From: an uncultured Chloroflexota bacterium
Lineage (GTDB): Bacteria > Chloroflexota > Anaerolineae > Anaerolineales > Villigracilaceae
NCBI GenBank assembly: GCA_903837815.1
Contig: CAILWD010000565.1
Location: 1-9,783 of the forward strand
Direction of reading: 5' to 3'
Length of the DNA stretch: 9,783 nucleotides
Part shown: positions 6,796-9,783 of the stretch, one piece after another
Position numbering within the stretch: the first letter of the stretch is position 1
How the letters are laid out: every line of letters starts with the position of its first letter
Notes under the pieces: model-generated
The model's input: only the letters and a program-made list of their open reading frames with translations
What the model was told of the DNA's origin: nothing
Databases searched by the model: none
Program-made: the position numbers and the translations under genes

Positions 6796-9321
6796 TTATT
6801 GTTTGTAAATCGGTTGATACATCATTGTAAACGCTGTTTCAGCGTCATATGGAGTTGGAAGTTCAGGGGCAAGTTCCAGGTCGAATTTTCGCCCGTCATG
6901 GGCGACGCCCGAAACTCGCACGCCTGCGGGAACGTCGCCGCCAAATGACGCGCCTGCAAAGTCGCCTTCCAGGGGCTTCGACCTGCGGCGCGCGCTGTTT
7001 GTCACGCGCAACTTTCTCAATCCCAGATGAGTGTAATTCTTCAACTCGCGGTTTTTGATGTTGCGCCAGTTCTTTCCGCTGTGTAAATTGAATTCACCCA
7101 CGGTGGCGGAGCCATCCTGGAAGACCAACATACCGTTGACCTTGTTGGTGCGAATGGCAAAGAAGCGGATAATCTCTTCAGCGGTCAGGGCAATCGCAAA
7201 TACCAATAAAAACTGCCAGAACTGAGCTGTGTGGAAAAGCTGGTCTACGCGGGAAAAGGTTGTTTCAACTTCGCGGTTATAGGGACGGCGGTCCTTTAAC
7301 ATCGCGCTCTCATCCATCACAACTCTAACTTTTTGTTCCCCTCCCACCGCTTCAAAATTAGAAACGGTTCCGCTGAAGTGGCCGGGGTTTTGGGGGTCGA
7401 GCTGTAACTTGATCTCTCCTGTTTTTTCACCACCTTCAAGATAAGCGGTAAATACGTTTTCCGTGGTTTGAAGATATTCCCCAGGGTTGGTCAGTATATT
7501 GCCTTCGCGATCTAGCAGGCGAATTTGGACTGTCAACGGGGCAACTGCCAGCGGAACCCAGCGATCGAAGGTGATATCGTGGACATTCTTGATCGTTTCA
7601 CCCGGCGGGGGATACACAACATCAATCGAAAACGGCGTCACCGGGGCGACTTCGAATTGTGTGGTGAGGTCGAACAAAGTGTAAGGCTTGTCGAATACCA
7701 GATCAGCGACAATTGTATTGAGCGGCGATGGACTGCCTTCATGGGTATATGTCTTTCCCACTACATGGACGTTATACACACCAGCAACGTCAACCCGCAG
7801 CGGTTCGGTGGAAACAAAGGCTTTTTGAGATTCGTCCCACTTCAAGGCATACTCCTGATCGTCGCCATTGGGAGAAGTGACTGTTGCGGTTGTTTCCACT
7901 GTGAAACGCGGATGACTGGCTTGTGGAATCAACGTTCCCGTTTTTTTGTCGTGCATTTCATAGATCAGGGGTTGTGGATGTTCCGGGTCGTGAAATGGCT
8001 CCACTTCATATTGTGGAATCAAATTGGGGATGCTCAACTCGCGTGAAGAATCAATTTCCACTTGTTCGTAATACGTATCCAGTCCATCGCAGTTGTCCGC
8101 CGTGAGGCTCCAGATTCCGGCGTATGGATATGAGAGAATATACGCTTCATTGGATCCAAACGAATAATAATCAGCCACATCGAAGGCTTCCGCCGAGGTT
8201 GGTTGTCCTGCTTTGATGGAATGCTCCACTCCGCTTTGGTCTTTGTAAGACAGGGTGATCTTGAATTCGGGGTCGATTGTGTATACCGTCACGCGCGCTT
8301 CGCTCAGATACGGATTCATGGCAAACTCGCCGCAGTTTAGCAGGACAGGACGCACCCCGGCAAGATATGACAGGATCTTGCGGAAGGTAGAGGGGACATC
8401 CTTGCGGGAATTCGCCTTGAGTTCAATTGCCTCACCACCGTGCGCCTTCGACATCTCGTCGTAATTGCTGATGATGCCTTCATACGCCTGACCGTATTTT
8501 TCGTACCCCGGCGGCTTGAGGAAAACCGTCCAGATATAGGTGCTGTTTTCGTATGCCTGGCGCTCGACCGGGTGGGATGACATGCAGGTATTTGCCTCTT
8601 CCGGCGGAATATAACCATCCTCGCTTTGTTTCCTTAGTTTCGAAAGGCAGGTCTCAAGATCGAGCAGACTTTGATCGTATGGAAACATGCTGTTGACCTG
8701 ATATTTCAAAGTCTCTGTGCTTTTGGCGTAATCATTTGGGGAGCTCTTCGAAATACCGTTTGTCAGAAAAATAATTACCCTTTTCCTGTTAATTTTGTCA
8801 TCTTCGACCACCGGGGTCGTGCGCCAGATTTTTGCCGCCTCGATAAAAGCAGATTCGGGATTGTTGCCGCCGCCCAGATTATCAGCGACAACATTTTTCT
8901 TTATCCCGTTTTCGTCGCGCAGTTCATTGGCTTCTTCGGTGGTGTCGGGGTCGATACTGTACATTCTGAGGTTGACTTGTGCACTGGACCCATACGAAAT
9001 AACCGAAATACGATGGTTGGTGTCGGGGCATTGATCCAACGCCAGCCCGGTCAATAAATCGATCATGGCGTCCACGGCAAATTTGCGCTGCTCCAGGGGG
9101 TCTGCCGCTTCCTGGGTGCCGGGCGCGCTCATTGCCCAGGATTGATCCACAATGAACACTACATCCAGATTCGAACAACCCTGATTTTCTCCCTCGGTGG
9201 ATTGGGGCAAAGGGGCCGACGAATCATGGGTGATTGCTCCAGCCGCAACCGGGTTTGCGATAAAGATAAACGCGATTATGACAAGCCAGATCATCACATG
9301 AGTAGTTTTGTGATATTGCAT
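6796..9321 (-). CDS. Exported, membrane-anchored von Willebrand factor A domain protein (841 aa)
   Basis: Residues 1-29 form a signal peptide: a short basic start, the hydrophobic core MIWLVIIAFIFIA and a probable cleavage site after AGA (27-29). A vWA domain follows at about 52-320, with strand 1 and metal-site motif DVVFIVDQSWAMS (53-65), ISVISYG (105-111), GGGNNPESA (150-158) and VIIFLTNG (182-189). The MIDAS is altered: A63 replaces the last Ser of DxSxS, N153 stands where Thr is usual, and TNG replaces TDG. From about 330 to 690 the protein is beta-rich, like repeated Ig-type domains. A hydrophobic segment near 701-723 (FWQFLLVFAIALTA, then EE and IIRFFAI) probably spans the membrane and leaves a cytoplasmic tail of about 116 residues, starting NKVNGMLVFQDG. 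All six cysteines (49, 98, 225, 246, 330, 411) are in the predicted outer part, so disulfides are possible. The gene heads the operon with the tubulin-like proteins and could be their membrane receptor or anchor (inference). Confidence 0.87.
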   Translation of the reverse strand: MQYHKTTHVMIWLVIIAFIFIANPVAAGAITHDSSAPLPQSTEGENQGCSNLDVVFIVDQSWAMSAPGTQEAADPLEQRKFAVDAMIDLLTGLALDQCPDTNHRISVISYGSSAQVNLRMYSIDPDTTEEANELRDENGIKKNVVADNLGGGNNPESAFIEAAKIWRTTPVVEDDKINRKRVIIFLTNGISKSSPNDYAKSTETLKYQVNSMFPYDQSLLDLETCLSKLRKQSEDGYIPPEEANTCMSSHPVERQAYENSTYIWTVFLKPPGYEKYGQAYEGIISNYDEMSKAHGGEAIELKANSRKDVPSTFRKILSYLAGVRPVLLNCGEFAMNPYLSEARVTVYTIDPEFKITLSYKDQSGVEHSIKAGQPTSAEAFDVADYYSFGSNEAYILSYPYAGIWSLTADNCDGLDTYYEQVEIDSSRELSIPNLIPQYEVEPFHDPEHPQPLIYEMHDKKTGTLIPQASHPRFTVETTATVTSPNGDDQEYALKWDESQKAFVSTEPLRVDVAGVYNVHVVGKTYTHEGSPSPLNTIVADLVFDKPYTLFDLTTQFEVAPVTPFSIDVVYPPPGETIKNVHDITFDRWVPLAVAPLTVQIRLLDREGNILTNPGEYLQTTENVFTAYLEGGEKTGEIKLQLDPQNPGHFSGTVSNFEAVGGEQKVRVVMDESAMLKDRRPYNREVETTFSRVDQLFHTAQFWQFLLVFAIALTAEEIIRFFAIRTNKVNGMLVFQDGSATVGEFNLHSGKNWRNIKNRELKNYTHLGLRKLRVTNSARRRSKPLEGDFAGASFGGDVPAGVRVSGVAHDGRKFDLELAPELPTPYDAETAFTMMYQPIYKQ

Positions 9322-9325
9322 ATTT

Positions 9326-9331
9326 CCTCCT
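9326..9331 (-). promoter_or_regulatory. Perfect Shine-Dalgarno that fixes the vWA start
   Basis: AGGAGG on the minus strand ends 4 nt before the ATG at 9321. The reading frame stays open upstream to a TTG at 9384, but the SD and the position of the signal peptide both favour the ATG at 9321. The TTG form would put 21 polar residues ahead of the signal peptide. Confidence 0.85.
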
Positions 9332-9390
9332 ACACTATCTGGGGGATGATGTTTATTTTCCGCTTTTCGTGAAATATCAGACAACCATCA

Positions 9391-9418
9391 ATTTTACACC
9401 CAACCATTGAAAATTCAA
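9391..9418 (-). promoter_or_regulatory. Candidate sigma-70-type promoter of the vWA/tubulin/kinase operon
   Basis: On the minus strand TTGAAT (9413-9418) and TAAAAT (9391-9396) are separated by 16 nt. Transcription would begin near 9384 and give a leader of about 60 nt containing the AGGAGG of the vWA gene. The -35 overlaps a small symmetric element, TTGAA-AA-TTCAA (9407-9418), that could be a regulator site. The match is good but not unique in an AT-rich stretch, so confidence is modest. Confidence 0.4.
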
Positions 9419-9495
9419 ACAATTATCGATGCCAAAAAATAAAGATTCCATTACCAGATCGTCGCGCATTTAAGAGCGCCTGGCGTTTCAAAGGG

Positions 9496-9633
9496 ATGGT
9501 AGAGAGCGATTCCTTGATCGTTCAAGCGTTTCTTCCCATGTGGCAGCGCAACAACGAACCGATTGCCCAAATTTCCGATTTATACCCCAACGCCCGTTGG
9601 GTAACTAAATTTTCTGCTACAATTGAAGTATGA
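9496..9633 (+). CDS. Possible small ORF or gene remnant (45 codons) ending on the HIT start codon
   Basis: A plus-strand frame is open from 9373 to a TGA at 9631-9633, and its only ATG starts are internal; the first is at 9496. The product would start MVESDSLIVQAFLPMWQ and end KFSATIEV, with no family I recognise. The stop overlaps the HIT ATG as ATGA. The only purine-rich stretch before the ATG (AAAGGG) is adjacent to it, which is too close for a normal ribosome binding site. The frame reads smoothly and without rare-looking residues, so it could be the tail of a decayed gene. It may equally be chance, and the strong promoter inside its 3' end argues against a functional gene. Confidence 0.2.
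   Translation: MVESDSLIVQAFLPMWQRNNEPIAQISDLYPNARWVTKFSATIEV
9615..9623 (+). promoter_or_regulatory. Extended -10 promoter of the HIT gene, predicted leaderless
   Basis: TGCTACAAT is an extended -10 element (TGn followed by TACAAT at 9618-9623). A weak -35-like TTGGGT lies at 9597-9602 with a short 15-nt spacer. Transcription would begin about 7 nt after the hexamer, at or next to the A of the ATG at 9630. No Shine-Dalgarno precedes that ATG, so the message is probably leaderless. Confidence 0.6.
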
Positions 9634-9783
9634 AACACATCTGGACACCCTGGCGCATGAAATACATCGAAAACAACGACAAAGAAGAAGGCTGTGTATT
9701 CTGCAACGCGCAAGCCCGGGAAGATGGGACAAGCAACCTGATCGCCTTTCGCGGGGAGCGTAACTTCGTCATTCTCAACCTCT
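9630..9783 (+). CDS. HIT-family nucleotide hydrolase/adenylyltransferase, N-terminal 51 residues (cut by right edge)
   Basis: The product begins MKHIWTPWRMKYIEN, the N-terminal signature of bacterial HIT proteins of the Ap4A phosphorylase/hydrolase type. It then has GCVFC with a Cys pair (C22, C25) that binds zinc in related proteins, and NLIAFRGERNFVILN (residues 36-50), the first strands of the HIT fold. The catalytic HxHxH motif lies beyond the window. The family acts on dinucleoside polyphosphates or nucleotide conjugates in the cytoplasm; the exact substrate cannot be told. The gene is divergent from the vWA operon and is probably a housekeeping neighbour, not part of the same system. 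Confidence 0.88.
   Translation, partial: MKHIWTPWRMKYIENNDKEEGCVFCNAQAREDGTSNLIAFRGERNFVILNL

Larger units (their letters stand above)
9322..9629. other. Divergent intergenic region between the vWA operon and the HIT-family gene
   Basis: These 308 nt separate two divergently transcribed genes. The left third is AT-rich and holds the leader and candidate promoter of the minus-strand operon. The right end holds the extended -10 promoter of the plus-strand HIT gene. The middle (about 9420-9600) has more coding-like composition and contains an open plus-strand frame, listed separately. I see no tRNA, terminator stem or insertion sequence here. Confidence 0.6.

Noticed and set aside
7525..8046. 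173-codon plus-strand open frame opposite the vWA gene
   Set aside because: It is antisense to the Ig-like part of the vWA protein, without ribosome site or recognisable product; a chance shadow frame.
8671..9057. 128-codon plus-strand open frame opposite the vWA domain
   Set aside because: It mirrors the vWA coding sequence and has an unstructured-looking product; a chance shadow frame.
9322..9384. TTG start at 9384 giving a longer vWA protein
   Set aside because: It would add 21 polar residues before a normal signal peptide and ignore the perfect AGGAGG just before the ATG at 9321.
9430..9474. 14-codon plus-strand frame starting MPKNKDSITR
   Set aside because: It is very short, has no ribosome binding site and overlaps the open frame that continues to the HIT gene.
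1..9783. CRISPR arrays, tRNA genes, insertion sequences or attachment sites
   Set aside because: I looked for regularly spaced repeats, cloverleaf-like sequence, transposase motifs and terminal inverted repeats and found none beyond the short palindromes reported.

Overview
The window looks like part of a bacterial chromosome of moderate GC, most probably Chloroflexota (Anaerolineae-like). This rests on the architecture of the very large tubulin-like proteins, the style of the HIT-family gene at the right end and its TACAAT promoter placed directly on the start codon. The taxonomic assignment is inference from pattern recognition, not from a database search.

Layout. About 95% of the window is one minus-strand gene train, read from right to left. 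It starts with an exported, membrane-anchored von Willebrand factor A (vWA) protein (9321 to 6796). A 1141-residue tubulin/FtsZ-superfamily protein with an intact GGTGAG nucleotide-binding signature follows (6776 to 3351). Next comes a 942-residue divergent relative in which that signature is gone (3340 to 512). Last is the start of a eukaryotic-type Ser/Thr protein kinase that runs off the left edge (439 to beyond 1). Gaps are 19, 10 and 72 nt, each downstream gene has a good Shine-Dalgarno sequence, and no terminator is visible between them, so an operon is likely. On the right, a 308-nt divergent intergenic region carries a candidate promoter for the operon. It also holds a strong extended -10 promoter for a plus-strand HIT-family hydrolase/nucleotidyltransferase gene that is cut by the right edge.

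How the parts may work together. A multicomponent membrane-remodelling system built around a non-canonical FtsZ/tubulin family and a vWA protein was predicted by comparative genomics (Makarova and Koonin, 2010, from memory). This locus fits that idea but has its own composition: a vWA protein with an altered MIDAS metal site and a cytoplasmic tail, one tubulin-like protein that probably binds nucleotide, one that probably does not, and a kinase. A reasonable model is that the vWA protein senses or contacts something outside the membrane, that its cytoplasmic tail recruits the tubulin-like pair, and that the kinase modulates the assembly. All of that model is inference; only the gene order, motifs and topology signals are seen in the sequence.
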